Part shown: in pieces, positions 50,441-58,943 of the stretch
How the letters are laid out: the number at the start of each line of letters is the position of its first letter
Position numbering within the stretch: the stretch's first letter is position 1
Source: Planobispora longispora
GTDB lineage: Bacteria > Actinomycetota > Actinomycetes > Streptosporangiales > Streptosporangiaceae
Length of the DNA stretch: 64,000 nucleotides
Direction of reading: 5' to 3'
Assembly (NCBI RefSeq): GCF_016863135.1
Contig: NZ_BOOH01000029.1
Coordinates: 1 to 64,000 of the forward strand
The notes under the pieces: model-generated
The model's input: only the letters and a program-made list of their open reading frames with translations
What the model was told of the DNA's origin: nothing
Database searches by the model: none
Translations under genes and position numbers: made by a program

Positions 50441-51223
50441 CTAACGTCCCTGGAAGACCGGACGCTCCTTGCCGAGGAACGCGCGGGTGGCGTTCAGGTG
50501 GTCGCCCGTCTTGGCGCAGGCGTCCTGGAGGTCGGCCTCCAGTTCCAGCGCGTCCTCCAGCGTACTGCCGGCCGCGTATGCCACAGCCTGCTTGGTCGCG
50601 GCGTAAGCGCTGGTCGGGCCCTGTGCCAGTCGTACGGCCAGCGCCCGGGCCTCGGCGGCGAGCTCCTCGGCCGGGACGACCTTGGACACGATTCCGAGCT
50701 CCAGCGCGCGGGCCGCGCCGATCGGCTCGTTCAGCAGGAGCAGTTCGGTGGCGCGAGCCGGGCCGACCAGGCGCTGCAGAGTCCAGGACGCGCCGGAGTC
50801 CGGGGCCAGCCCGATCCCGGTGAAGGCCATCGTGAACTTGGCCTTGTCGGAGGCGATCCGCAGGTCGCAGGCGAAGGCCAGGGAGGCGCCCGCGCCGGCC
50901 GCGACGCCGTTCACCGCGGCGACGACCGGCTTGCCCATCTCCCTGATCGTCCGGATGATCGGGTTGTAGTGGGCGCGCACGGTGTCGTTCAGGCCCCGGC
51001 CCGCCTCCAGGTTGGCGGCGTGCTCGTTGAGGTCCTGGCCCGCGCAGAACGCGCGCCCCGACCCCGTCAGCAGCACGGCGCGCACGGCATAGGCGTTCGC
51101 GGCGCCGGTCAGCGCCTCGAGCAGGTCGGTCTTGGCCCGTACGGTCAGGGAGTTCATCGCCTCGGGGCGGTCCAGCGTGATGGTGGCGACGGCTTCGTCG
51201 ACGGAGTAGAGGACGTCGTTCAA
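50441..51223 (-). CDS. Enoyl-CoA hydratase/isomerase family protein
   Basis: The crotonase fold is evident: ATITLDRPEAMNSLTVRAK, GSGRAFCAGQDLNEHAAN (oxyanion hole), KPVVAAVNGVAAGAGASLAF and GLAPDSGASWTLQRLVG. Asp in APDSGAS stands where hydratases often have Glu, so PaaG/isomerase-type chemistry is possible. The start TTG 51223 has AAGGGG seven bases upstream; a GTG at 51250 lies before that site. It is near the PaaX-family gene, which suggests control by it. A ten-copy tandem repeat lies between the two. Confidence 0.92.
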   Translation of the reverse strand: MNDVLYSVDEAVATITLDRPEAMNSLTVRAKTDLLEALTGAANAYAVRAVLLTGSGRAFCAGQDLNEHAANLEAGRGLNDTVRAHYNPIIRTIREMGKPVVAAVNGVAAGAGASLAFACDLRIASDKAKFTMAFTGIGLAPDSGASWTLQRLVGPARATELLLLNEPIGAARALELGIVSKVVPAEELAAEARALAVRLAQGPTSAYAATKQAVAYAAGSTLEDALELEADLQDACAKTGDHLNATRAFLGKERPVFQGR

Positions 51224-51264
51224 CGGAAGACCCCTTTCACGGTTCGGCACGGCCAGGGTTTCAC

Positions 51265-51414
51265 GGCTCGCACGATCACGGTTCGCGCGGTCATGGTTCG
51301 CGCGGTCATGGTTCGCGCGGTCATGGTTCGCGCGGTCATGGTTCGCATGGTCATGGTTCGCACGATCACGCTTCGCGCGGTCACGGTTCGCGCGGTCACG
51401 GTTCGCGCGGTCAC
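51265..51414. repeat. Ten-copy 15-bp tandem repeat
   Basis: Units of ggttcgcgcggtcat (or close variants with c/t and ac/gc changes) run from 51265 to 51414 in exact 15-bp steps. The array starts at the PaaX-family stop codon (51411-51413) and ends about 40 bases upstream of the crotonase start. It lies in the space where the crotonase promoter would be. Confidence 0.95.
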
Positions 51415-52193
51415 GGTTCGGCCAGGTGGCGGTCGACGAACGCGGCGGCCGCCGGGAGCAGGCGCGCGGCCTCCTGCTCGAAGTAGGCCCTGGCCTTCTC
51501 GCCGGGCCAGCCCGGGGGCAGCAGGTCGGAGGGGAGCCCGGGATCGCGGAACAGGAAGTTGCGCCAGCCGTGCACCAGCCTGCTGCGGGTGGCGAACACC
51601 CGGTCGTCGTCGGCGCCGTCCGGCAGCGTGCCGACCAGCTCCGTCGCGCTGGCCAGCCACTCCTCGTAGGCGGCCCCGATCGCCTCCAGATCCCAGGTCC
51701 GGGCGACCAGGGCCCGGGGATCGCCGTCGAGCACCGCGTCGAACCGCTCGGCGCGAACTCCCTCGCCCGCGATCAGCGCGTCGAGCTCGGGGGAGGGGCG
51801 GGGGCCGACCCAGGTCGTCTCCGCCAGCGGCGCGTATCCCAGGAAGGACAGGTCGGCCCTGAGCCTCTCGCGCCGGGGCCGCTCGCGGACCGGCTCGACC
51901 ACGATCAGATGCCACCGGCCCGACCAGGCGGGCGTCCCGGCTCGGTAAATTCTCAGCGCGGTCTCGTCGAGACGGCGCACGCACTTCGGGGTGACCTCGT
52001 AGCCCGGCCCCCGGGACAGGCGGACCGGGGTGAGCCACCCCTGGCGGACCATCCGCGAGACGGCTGTGCGCACGGCGGGGGCCGCGATCTCCAGCGGTGC
52101 GAGCAGCCGGACGAGAGAGGCGACGGACGCGCGGCCGCCCCGGGACCGCAGATGGTCCCCATACAGATCAAAAAGTGCGGCGCGGGCGTTCAC
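51411..52193 (-). CDS. PaaX-family transcriptional repressor
   Basis: The start GTG 52193 gives VNARAALFDLYGDHLRSRGG, the usual opening of PaaX proteins. A winged helix follows (PLEIAAPAVRTAVSRMVRQG, LSRGPGYEVTPKCVRRLD), then the central domain (WSGRWHLIVVEP, RERLRADLSFLGYAPLAE) and the C-terminal helical domain (HGWRNFLFRDPGLPSDLLPPGW). PaaX represses phenylacetate degradation genes in response to phenylacetyl-CoA. No paa genes are in the window, but an enoyl-CoA hydratase is next to it. A dyad overlaps its -10 box, in keeping with autorepression. Confidence 0.92.
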   Translation of the reverse strand: MNARAALFDLYGDHLRSRGGRASVASLVRLLAPLEIAAPAVRTAVSRMVRQGWLTPVRLSRGPGYEVTPKCVRRLDETALRIYRAGTPAWSGRWHLIVVEPVRERPRRERLRADLSFLGYAPLAETTWVGPRPSPELDALIAGEGVRAERFDAVLDGDPRALVARTWDLEAIGAAYEEWLASATELVGTLPDGADDDRVFATRSRLVHGWRNFLFRDPGLPSDLLPPGWPGEKARAYFEQEAARLLPAAAAFVDRHLAEP

Positions 52194-52229
52194 GGAGACA
52201 AGTTTGGTCTCCGGAAGGGTCCCGTACAA
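52193..52229 (-). promoter_or_regulatory. PaaX-gene promoter with dyad over the -10 box
   Basis: On the minus strand TTGTAC (52229-52224), an 18-bp spacer and AAACTT (52205-52200) form a plausible promoter, with GTG 52193 six bases after the -10. The dyad CGGAGAC-N7-GTCTCCG (52193-52213) is centred on the -10 box. Confidence 0.6.
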
Positions 52230-52384
52230 CGGTGCCGGGTGCCAGATGGTGTCAAAGGGGAAGCTGATCGTTCCCATTCTGAGCGTGGAGGCGGGATAAT
52301 AGGACATCACAGAAGACGTGAATGCGTCGGCCACCCTCGGGTCAGTGGGAGATCCGAAAGCCCGAAGCAGGAAGGGATACACGC

Positions 52385-52552
52385 ATGGCGGCGATGAAGC
52401 CGAGGACAGGCGATGGTCCGCTGGAGGTCGTCAAGGAAGGCAGGGGAATCGTCATGCGGGTCCCGCTGGAGGGCGGCGGGCGGCTTGTCGTCGAGCTCTC
52501 GGCGGACGAAGCCGGTGCCCTCGGCGAGGAGTTGAAGAAGGTCGTCGGCTGA
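52385..52552 (+). CDS. DUF3117 small protein
   Basis: The 55-residue product (MAAMKPRTGDGPLEVVKEGR, GGGRLVVELSADEAGALGEE) is almost invariant in the actinobacterial DUF3117 family. ATG 52385 has GGAAGGGA upstream. Its function is unknown. The gene is placed as in mycobacteria, near tag and the sigE block. It is convergent with nothing and divergent from the PaaX gene. Confidence 0.9.
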   Translation: MAAMKPRTGDGPLEVVKEGRGIVMRVPLEGGGRLVVELSADEAGALGEELKKVVG

Positions 52553-52673
52553 GGCCGACCTGATCCCGGCGGTGCGCCGACCGACGACACGGCCCTGGCA
52601 GACCGGCCCCCCTCCGTGGTGGCCCATGCCAGGGCCGCGGCGTTCGTGCCGGTTTGAGAACTGGAGCTATCAC

Positions 52674-54131
52674 GTGCCCATACAGACCTCGATCACCGCG
52701 GCCACCCGGGTGCCGGCCGACGCCGAGCTGCTCGCGGTTCCTTTCGGAGCGGACCTCGACCCCCGGGTCGAGCTGCCGCTGCCCGCGGCCGCTCTCCTCG
52801 ACCACTACCAGGCCAAGGGCGAGGCGGGTGAGATCGTCGAGGTGCCCGTCGCGCGCGGCGACGCCGTCGGCCGGGTCCTGCTGTACGGCGTCGGCGACGG
52901 CTCGGCCACCGCGCTGCGCAAGGCCGGCGCGGCGGTGGCCCGCCGGGCCAAGGGCCGTGACGCGCTCAGCGTGCTGCTGCCCGAGGGACCCGCCGGGGCG
53001 GCGCTGGTGGAGGGCGCTCTGCTGGCCGCCTACACCTTCCGGATCGGCGCGAACGGCTCCGGGCCGGTGTCCGCGATCGAGTTCGCGGGCGACGGCGCCG
53101 AGGCCGCGGTGGACAGGGGACGGGTGATCGCCGGGGCGGTCGCGCTCGCCAGGGACCTGGCCAACATGCCCTCCTCGGTGAAGACTCCCCAGTGGCTCGC
53201 CGAGCAGGCCCTGGAGCAGCTGGTGGAGGAGGGCCCGCGCGGCCGGATGAGCGCGCGGATCTGGGACGAGGACGCGCTGCGCTCCGAGGGCTTCGGCGGC
53301 ATCCTGGCCGTCGGCCAGGGGTCGGTGAGCCCGCCGCGGCTGATCCAGCTCTCCTACGAGCCGGAGGACGCCATCGGGCGCCGTGCCGGCGGCGCCCCGC
53401 TCAAGCACGTCGTCCTGGTCGGCAAGGGCATCACCTACGACACCGGCGGCCTGTCGATCAAGCCCACCGAGGGCATGAAGTTCATGAAGACCGACATGGC
53501 GGGCGGCGCGGTCGTCATCGCGGTCCTGGGCGCCCTGGCCGCCCTCGGCGCCCCGGTCCGGGTCACCGGCCTGGTCGCCGCGGCCGAGAACGCCTTCTCC
53601 GGCACGGCCCAGCGCCCCGGTGACGTCATCACGCAGTACGGCGGGCGCACCGTCGAGGTGCTCAACACCGACGCCGAGGGCCGCCTGGTGATGGCCGACG
53701 CGCTGGCCTACGCCGACGCCGAGCTGGACCCCGACGTCGTCGTGGACATCGCGACGCTGACCGGGGCGATCAGCATCGCCCTCGGCAAGGGCCTGGGCGC
53801 CCTGTTCGCCTCGGACGACGGCCTGGCCGCCGAGCTGACCGAGGCGGGGGAGGGCAGCGGCGAGCGGCTCTGGCGGATGCCGATGCCCGAGGACTACGTC
53901 CCGGCGCTGGAGTCCTCGGTCGCCGACCTGGCCAACATCGAGGCGGGATCCACCTACGGCGCGGGCTCGATCACCGCCGCGCTGTTCCTGCGCGAGTTCA
54001 CCGGCGGACGGCCGTGGGCCCACCTGGACATCGCGGGGGTCGGCCGCAGCACCGCCGACGAGGGCGTCCTCACCAAGGGGGCCACCGGCTTCGGGGTGCG
54101 CCTGCTGCTGGAGTGGCTGTCCGGGAGCTAG
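52674..54131 (+). CDS. pepA: Leucyl aminopeptidase (M17)
   Basis: The C-terminal catalytic domain has the M17 signature NTDAEGRLVMADALAYAD and the metal/bicarbonate site GKGITYDTGGLSIKP with KTDMAGGA. The N-terminal alpha/beta domain begins VPIQTSITAATRVPADAELL. It should form hexamers with two zinc or manganese ions per subunit and remove N-terminal amino acids. GTG 52674 has GGAG seven bases upstream; the longer in-frame ATG at 52572 has none. It is convergent with the O-methyltransferase gene. Confidence 0.94.
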   Translation: MPIQTSITAATRVPADAELLAVPFGADLDPRVELPLPAAALLDHYQAKGEAGEIVEVPVARGDAVGRVLLYGVGDGSATALRKAGAAVARRAKGRDALSVLLPEGPAGAALVEGALLAAYTFRIGANGSGPVSAIEFAGDGAEAAVDRGRVIAGAVALARDLANMPSSVKTPQWLAEQALEQLVEEGPRGRMSARIWDEDALRSEGFGGILAVGQGSVSPPRLIQLSYEPEDAIGRRAGGAPLKHVVLVGKGITYDTGGLSIKPTEGMKFMKTDMAGGAVVIAVLGALAALGAPVRVTGLVAAAENAFSGTAQRPGDVITQYGGRTVEVLNTDAEGRLVMADALAYADAELDPDVVVDIATLTGAISIALGKGLGALFASDDGLAAELTEAGEGSGERLWRMPMPEDYVPALESSVADLANIEAGSTYGAGSITAALFLREFTGGRPWAHLDIAGVGRSTADEGVLTKGATGFGVRLLLEWLSGS

Positions 54132-54142
54132 CCGTGCGGGAC

Positions 54143-54171
54143 GCTCCCCGGCGGGGCCCTAGCCGGGGAGC
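54143..54171. terminator. Hairpin between pepA and the O-methyltransferase gene
   Basis: A perfect 10-bp stem (gctccccggc, 54143-54152, with gccggggagc, 54162-54171) spans the stop codon of the minus-strand gene. It can serve both convergent genes. Confidence 0.75.
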
Positions 54172-54809
54172 TTGATGGCGGCCAGGACGCCGTCGCCGAG
54201 GGGGAGCATGAGCGGGCGGAGCCGCTCGTCGCCACGGACCAGCTTGCCCAGCTCCCGCACCGCGACGGTGTCCGGGTCGCGCTGGGTCGGGTCGGCGACC
54301 CGGTGGTGCCACAGGGCGTTGTCGAAGGCGACGATGCCGCCCGGGCGGAGCAGCCGGACGGCCTCGGCGAGATAGTCGCCGTACTCCCGCTTGGCGGCGT
54401 CGCAGAAGACCAGGTCGTAGCCGCCGTCGGACAGGCGCGGCAGCACGTCGAGGGCGCGGCCGGCGATCAACCGGACCCGGCCGCCGGAGAACCCGGCCTG
54501 GGCGAAGCTCTGCCGGGCCAGGCGCTGGTGCTCGGGCTCGACGTCGACGCTGGTGAGCGTGCCGTCCTGGCGCATGCCGCGCAGCAGCCACAGGCCGGAG
54601 ACGCCGCAGCCGGTGCCGACCTCCACGACGGCGCGGGCGTTGATGGCCGTGGCCAGGAAACAGAGGGCGGCGCCGCCGCTGGCCGAGATCGGCGGCGCCC
54701 CGACCTCGGCGCCCCGCTGCCGTGCTGTACGGAGGATCTCGTCCTCGGGATGGAAATCCTCGGCATAGGCCAGAGTGGCCTCCAACGGACTGGTCGGCGT
54801 CTCTGCCAT
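54159..54809 (-). CDS. SAM-dependent O-methyltransferase (Rv1220c-like)
   Basis: The 216-residue protein has the SAM motif [19 protein letters not shown] and [18 protein letters not shown], and the family 3 O-methyltransferase metal site [26 protein letters not shown] 54809 follows GGAGAGG; the frame is open further upstream. Such enzymes methylate catechols or caffeoyl-CoA-like compounds. Position beside sigE matches Rv1220c in mycobacteria. It is divergent from sigE. Confidence 0.92.
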   Translation of the reverse strand: MAETPTSPLEATLAYAEDFHPEDEILRTARQRGAEVGAPPISASGGAALCFLATAINARAVVEVGTGCGVSGLWLLRGMRQDGTLTSVDVEPEHQRLARQSFAQAGFSGGRVRLIAGRALDVLPRLSDGGYDLVFCDAAKREYGDYLAEAVRLLRPGGIVAFDNALWHHRVADPTQRDPDTVAVRELGKLVRGDERLRPLMLPLGDGVLAAIKLPG

Positions 54810-54885
54810 CGGCCTCTCCTCCCGCTTTCTCCGCACACAGTCACATGGACACTGGGTGGCAGCCTAAGGGAGTCGGGGCCGATCG

Positions 54886-54911
54886 GGAACTCATGTCACG
54901 GCCAGTGCGTT
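54886..54911 (+). promoter_or_regulatory. ECF-type promoter upstream of sigE
   Basis: GGAACT (54886-54891), a 16-bp spacer and CGTT (54908-54911) match the pattern of ECF sigma-factor promoters. The position suggests autoregulation by SigE. The start of transcription would be near 54918. Confidence 0.55.
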
Positions 54912-55016
54912 GCACGGTTTAAGCGGCCTTTGCCGGTCGTGCATATGACGAGTACGCATGAAGGGACAAAACCAGGCACTATGGCGATAGCGGTGGTCCC
55001 GGAGAGAGGAGTTCTG

Positions 55017-55613
55017 GTGGACGGACCCGACCACCAGGTAGACGCTCCCGTGCCTGACTGGACGCCTCCCACCTGGGAGGAGGTGGTCCGCACCCACTCG
55101 GCCCGCGTCTATCGGCTGGCCTATCGGCTGACCGGTAACGTGCACGACGCCGAGGACCTCACCCAGGAGGTCTTCGTCCGTGTCTTCAGGTCCCTGTCGA
55201 ACTACACGCCCGGCACCTTCGAGGGCTGGTTGCACCGCATCACCACGAACCTGTTCCTCGACATGGCGCGGCGCAGGCAGCGCATCCGGTTCGAGGGGCT
55301 CGCCGACGACGCGGCCGAGCGGCTGCGGGGTCGCGAGCCGTCCCCCGCGCAGGTCTACGACGACAGTCACCTGGAGCCCGACATCCAGGCGGCGCTCGAC
55401 GCGCTCGCGCCCGAGTTCCGCGCCGCCGTCGTCCTGTGTGACATCGAGGGACTGTCGTACGAGGAGATCGCCGCCACACTCGGCGTGAAGCTCGGCACCG
55501 TCCGCAGCCGCATCCATCGCGGCCGGGCCCAGTTGCGCGACGCGCTGGAGCACCGCGCGCCCCGCGGCGACCACTTCCCCCCAACGATCACGCGCGGGGA
55601 GGAATTCGCATGA
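55017..55613 (+). CDS. sigE: ECF sigma factor SigE
   Basis: Region 2 is [20 protein letters not shown], with [17 protein letters not shown]. Region 4 is [20 protein letters not shown] with [20 protein letters not shown]. The context with rseA, htrA and tatB marks it as SigE. GTG 55017 is chosen for the excellent AGAGGAG six bases upstream; ATG 54981 and ATG 54945 in the same frame would add 12 or 24 residues. SigE directs envelope-stress genes and is held by the zinc anti-sigma factor encoded downstream. Multiple in-frame starts are also described for mycobacterial SigE. Confidence 0.93.
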   Translation: MDGPDHQVDAPVPDWTPPTWEEVVRTHSARVYRLAYRLTGNVHDAEDLTQEVFVRVFRSLSNYTPGTFEGWLHRITTNLFLDMARRRQRIRFEGLADDAAERLRGREPSPAQVYDDSHLEPDIQAALDALAPEFRAAVVLCDIEGLSYEEIAATLGVKLGTVRSRIHRGRAQLRDALEHRAPRGDHFPPTITRGEEFA

Positions 55614-55693
55614 GAGAGCAGCGAGGGCCCGAAGTGAGCACGACCGTCAGAGGCGAATGTCACGACGAGCCGCTTGGCAAGGAGCTGGCATGA
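55610..55693 (+). CDS. Possible 27-codon ORF coupling sigE and rseA
   Basis: This small frame starts at ATG 55610 within the ATGA that ends sigE and stops at TGA 55691-55693, which overlaps the rseA ATG (55690). GGGGAGGA lies six to eight bases upstream. Its start is [20 protein letters not shown]. It is in a different frame from rseA. It may encode a peptide or serve only to pass ribosomes from sigE to rseA. Conservation is unknown. Confidence 0.45.
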   Translation: MREQRGPEVSTTVRGECHDEPLGKELA

Positions 55694-56241
55694 GTCATCT
55701 TGGAGAGCGTGTTTCGGCGCTCGTCGACGGAGAGCTGAATCATCACGAGCGCGACCGTGCCCTGGCGCACCTGACCTTCTGCTCGGACTGCCGGGCCGAG
55801 GTCGACACCATGCGCGCGCTCAAGAGCCGCCTGCGGTCCCTGGACGGGCCGTCGATCCCGGCGGACCTGACCGTGTCCCTGCTGCGGATGGCCGAGCCCG
55901 GCGGCCCGCTGCCGCCGCGTGAGCGGCCCTTTCCGGCTCCCCGGGGCTCGCGGACCTTCGGCGGGGCGCCGATCCCGGGCATCCACAGCATCGCCCCGCC
56001 GGACAACCGGCCCCGCGGCCGAGCCTCCTCCGGTCCCCGCCGATCCCGCCGGGCGGGTTACGTCGCGGTGGGCTTCGCCTCGGCGGCGGTCGCCCTGGGC
56101 ACGCTGTTCGTCGTGAGCGGTCCCGAGTCGGGCCCGCGCGTCCCGCCCTCGGACATGTTCATCGACCACTCCAAGAACGTCGTGCCCAGCGGTACGGCGA
56201 CGCCGACCCCCTCGCCCGCGCCGCTCGCGCCCAGCCCGTGA
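55690..56241 (+). CDS. rseA: Zinc anti-sigma factor RseA
   Basis: The N-terminal zinc anti-sigma (ZAS) domain has HLTFCSDC, that is His27-x3-Cys31-x2-Cys34, and an upstream SALVDGELNHHER helix. A long Pro/Arg-rich linker and one membrane helix (RAGYVAVGFASAAVALGTLF) lead to a Thr/Pro-rich extracellular tail. It should bind SigE until redox or envelope signals cause release or proteolysis. ATG 55690 has AAGGAG six bases upstream. The protein is 183 residues long, membrane-anchored, unlike the soluble mycobacterial RseA as I recall it. Confidence 0.9.
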   Translation: MSHLGERVSALVDGELNHHERDRALAHLTFCSDCRAEVDTMRALKSRLRSLDGPSIPADLTVSLLRMAEPGGPLPPRERPFPAPRGSRTFGGAPIPGIHSIAPPDNRPRGRASSGPRRSRRAGYVAVGFASAAVALGTLFVVSGPESGPRVPPSDMFIDHSKNVVPSGTATPTPSPAPLAPSP

Positions 56242-56633
56242 GGGGCGCCCCCGTCTCGTGACACCGCTGCCCGTCGTGGCGGTCCCGGCGTGCTCGTCCC
56301 GCCGGGGCCGTGACGGCGGGCAGTCGCGTGAGACGGCCGCGGACAGCCGCATGAGGCGGCGCGTCGCGATATTTTTATGGGGTGTTCAGATTTTTTGCCG
56401 GTTGTGTCGGCATATGTCTTGTTCGGGGGGTCCGATGACTGACCTCCCGAGGATGGCATGCGCCATGGCGCGGCGGGCATACGATCTGGGTCCGGGGCGG
56501 AGGCCGTCCGCCGTCCCGGAGCGAACTCTCCGGTGAAGGCGCGCTTTATGTCTCTCGTATGCCGCTCCAGGGAAGATTGCTTGGCTGCTGCCGATGAGCG
56601 GCCTCATGCGAGGCGAGGAGTAGTGAGTATTCG
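56242..56633. other. rseA-htrA intergenic region
   Basis: No gene can be supported. An AT-rich stretch (about 56365-56400) and the 12-bp palindrome gcgccatggcgc (56460-56471) are present. The length suggests a separate htrA promoter, but no clear boxes were identified. Confidence 0.5.
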
Positions 56634-58217
56634 ATGACCGACGACCCCCGCACCCACGAGGGAGACCCCGCCGAAGGGCGCGTGCCGTCGGATCTGACCG
56701 GCGTGACAACTCCTGCCCCGGAGCCCGCCCGGCCGGACTTCCTGCCGGCCGAGAACGTGCCCGGTCACGGCGCCGAGCGGCCCCGCGACGACGGCTGGAG
56801 CCAGCTGGGCGGGCCGCCGGAGCGGCTCAGGAGCGCGGGTGAGAGCCCGGAGGGCTGGAGCCGGGCCGAGGAGATCGGCTGGGGCGACCCCTCCGGCCGC
56901 TCGCGCAACGACACCGCGATCGTGGCGGCGCCGTACGGCAGCCGTCCGAACGGCGACACGGCGGTCTTCACGGCCCCGCCGCCCCCGCCCTCCCAGGCGT
57001 CCGGCATGGGGCCCGGCTGGGCCCCACCGCCCGGCCCGCCCTTCCGGGGCGGCGCGACCGTCACCGGTCTCTCCGGGGGCTCCGCGGCCCCCGTCCGGCG
57101 CGGCCTGGGAACCGGCGCGTTCGCGGCCCTCGCGGTGATCATCGCGCTGCTCTCCTCGACGCTCGGCAGCGTCGGCACGTACCTGCTCACCCGCGAGGGC
57201 GGCACGTCCAGCAGCTCCTACAGCCTGCCCTCGGCCCCCAGCGGCACCAGCGCCCGGCCGCCGGACTCGGTGGCGGGCGTGGCGGCCAAGGTCCTGCCCA
57301 GCGTGGTCTCGCTGGCCGTCGAGGGCGGGGGCAGCTCCGGCACCGGCTCCGGCTTCCTGATCAAGGGCGGTTACGTGGTGACGAACAACCACGTGGTCGC
57401 CTCCGCCGCGGACGGCGGCCAGATCCAGATCCAGTTCAACAACCGCAAGATCACCTCGGCCCGGATCATCGGCCGCGACCCCGAGTCCGACCTGGCCGTG
57501 GTCAAGCCCGAGGAGACCTTCGGCATGCCGGAGATCACCCTCGGGAACTCCGACAACGTCGTGGTGGGCGACCCGGTCATCGCCATCGGCTCCCCCCTCG
57601 GCCTGACCGGCACGGTCACCACCGGCATCGTCAGCTCCCTCAACCGCCCGGTCCAGGCGGGTGAGGAGAGCAGCAACGAGGCCACCTGGTTCAGCGCCAT
57701 CCAGACCGATGCCGCGATCAACCCGGGCAACTCCGGCGGCCCGCTGGTCAACACCAACGGCGAGGTCATCGGCGTCAACTCGGCGATCGCCACCCTCGGC
57801 CGCCAGATGGGCGAGCAGGGCGGCAGCATCGGTCTCGGCTTCGCCATCCCGGTCAACCACGCGCGCCGGGTCGCCCAGGAGCTGGTGACCACCGGCAAGG
57901 CGAGCCGGTCGCGCATCGGCGTGCTCATCGACTCGGCCCACCAGGGCACCGGAGTGAAGATCGCGAGCGAGGCTCGGCAGGGCGTCCCGCCGGTCACGCC
58001 GGGCGGCGCGGCCGACAAGGCGGGCCTCAAGCCCGGCGACGTCATCCTCGAGGTCAACGGCCTCGCGCTGCAGGGCGGCGACGAGCTCATCGCCCTCGTC
58101 CGGGGCAGGGCCCCCGGCGACAGGCTGGAGGTCAAGTTCCAGCGCGGCGGCCAGGAGAAGACGACGACCATGGTGGTGCAGGCGGACGTCAGCACGCCCA
58201 CCCCGTCGCCTTCCTGA
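56634..58217 (+). CDS. htrA: Membrane serine protease HtrA with PDZ domain
   Basis: The N-terminal 150 residues are polar, Pro/Gly-rich and cytoplasmic; one membrane helix (AALAVIIALLSSTLGSVGTYL) follows. The trypsin-like domain has the triad His253 (VTNNHVV), Asp286 (ESDLAVV) and Ser367 (NPGNSGGPLV). A C-terminal PDZ domain holds GGAADKAGLKPGDVILEVNG. It degrades or refolds damaged envelope proteins outside the membrane and lies in the sigE stress locus like Rv1223. ATG 56634 follows GGAG at a longish distance. Confidence 0.95.
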   Translation: MTDDPRTHEGDPAEGRVPSDLTGVTTPAPEPARPDFLPAENVPGHGAERPRDDGWSQLGGPPERLRSAGESPEGWSRAEEIGWGDPSGRSRNDTAIVAAPYGSRPNGDTAVFTAPPPPPSQASGMGPGWAPPPGPPFRGGATVTGLSGGSAAPVRRGLGTGAFAALAVIIALLSSTLGSVGTYLLTREGGTSSSSYSLPSAPSGTSARPPDSVAGVAAKVLPSVVSLAVEGGGSSGTGSGFLIKGGYVVTNNHVVASAADGGQIQIQFNNRKITSARIIGRDPESDLAVVKPEETFGMPEITLGNSDNVVVGDPVIAIGSPLGLTGTVTTGIVSSLNRPVQAGEESSNEATWFSAIQTDAAINPGNSGGPLVNTNGEVIGVNSAIATLGRQMGEQGGSIGLGFAIPVNHARRVAQELVTTGKASRSRIGVLIDSAHQGTGVKIASEARQGVPPVTPGGAADKAGLKPGDVILEVNGLALQGGDELIALVRGRAPGDRLEVKFQRGGQEKTTTMVVQADVSTPTPSPS

Positions 58218-58229
58218 TCGCCGGCCACG

Positions 58230-58257
58230 GCGGACGCCCCGGGTCCGGGGCGTCCGC
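58230..58257 (+). terminator. Hairpin after htrA
   Basis: An 11-bp stem (gcggacgcccc, 58230-58240, with ggggcgtccgc, 58247-58257) and a six-base loop, no T-run. Confidence 0.7.
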
Positions 58258-58382
58258 GCCGGAACCTTCCTGATCAGAGCGACCTATGGGTGCATGCTTG
58301 CGGTTGAGGGCATTAGTCTGGAAGCACTCCGGGACACGCGTCCGGAGAGCGGACCATGGCGTTGAGCCCGTAGGAGATCACA

Positions 58383-58754
58383 GTGTTCGGACTCGGCTGG
58401 CCTGAGATCGCGGCGCTGGTGGTCATCGCCCTGCTCGTCTTCGGGCCGGAGAAACTGCCGCAGGCCGCCGCCCAGGCGGGCAGGACGCTTCGCAACCTGC
58501 GGCAGATGGCCAACAACGCGAAGGAAGACCTGAGGAGCGGGCTGGGGCCGGAGTTCTCCGACTTCGACCCGGCGGACCTCAACCCGAAGAACTTCGTCCG
58601 CAAGCACCTCACCGCCGACATCGAGGACGACTGGAACGGCGCCTCGGCCACCGCCGCGGTGGCCGCCCCCGCCTACGCCACGTCCTACGCGGCCGAGGCG
58701 GCCAGCGAGCTCGGCTACGGCGAGATCCCGCCGTACGACTCCGAGGCCACCTGA
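58383..58754 (+). CDS. tatB: Twin-arginine translocase component TatB
   Basis: The N-terminal segment FGLGWPEIAALVVIALLVFG, the hinge GPEKLPQAAAQAG and an amphipathic helix (LRNLRQMANNAKEDLRSGL) define the TatA/B family. The GP hinge and long tail favour TatB. GTG 58383 has AGGAG six bases upstream. The protein is 123 residues long and helps recognise Tat signal peptides. It follows htrA as in mycobacteria and is convergent with mrp. Confidence 0.92.
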   Translation: MFGLGWPEIAALVVIALLVFGPEKLPQAAAQAGRTLRNLRQMANNAKEDLRSGLGPEFSDFDPADLNPKNFVRKHLTADIEDDWNGASATAAVAAPAYATSYAAEAASELGYGEIPPYDSEAT

Positions 58755-58890
58755 CCGGACCGCCGGCGAGCCCCGGCCGCCCGGACCCTCGCGGTTCCGC
58801 GGACGGACCCACGACGCGGACGGGCCCGCGACGCCGAACAGACCCATGACGCCGAACAGGAGGCGCGACGCGGAGGGGCCCACGACGACG

Positions 58891-58925
58891 AACAGGAGGC
58901 GCCCCGCGAGGGGACGCCTCCTGTT
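58891..58925. terminator. Terminator between tatB and mrp
   Basis: A stem of 15 bp with one bulged A (58891-58905 with 58910-58925) and GCGA loop is followed by a T-rich tail. Copies of gaacaggaggcg and gacgccgaacag also occur just before it (58830-58890). Confidence 0.85.
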
Positions 58926-58943
58926 GTGTTCTCTCTCCGCGTT

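Noticed and set aside
51265-51414. CRISPR array
   Set aside because: The repeats are directly adjacent 15-bp units without unique spacers, and no cas genes are present.
51236-52038. Minus-strand open frame through the 15-bp repeat array
   Set aside because: The protein would be an Arg/Thr repeat plus an out-of-frame copy of the PaaX gene; it is a shadow.
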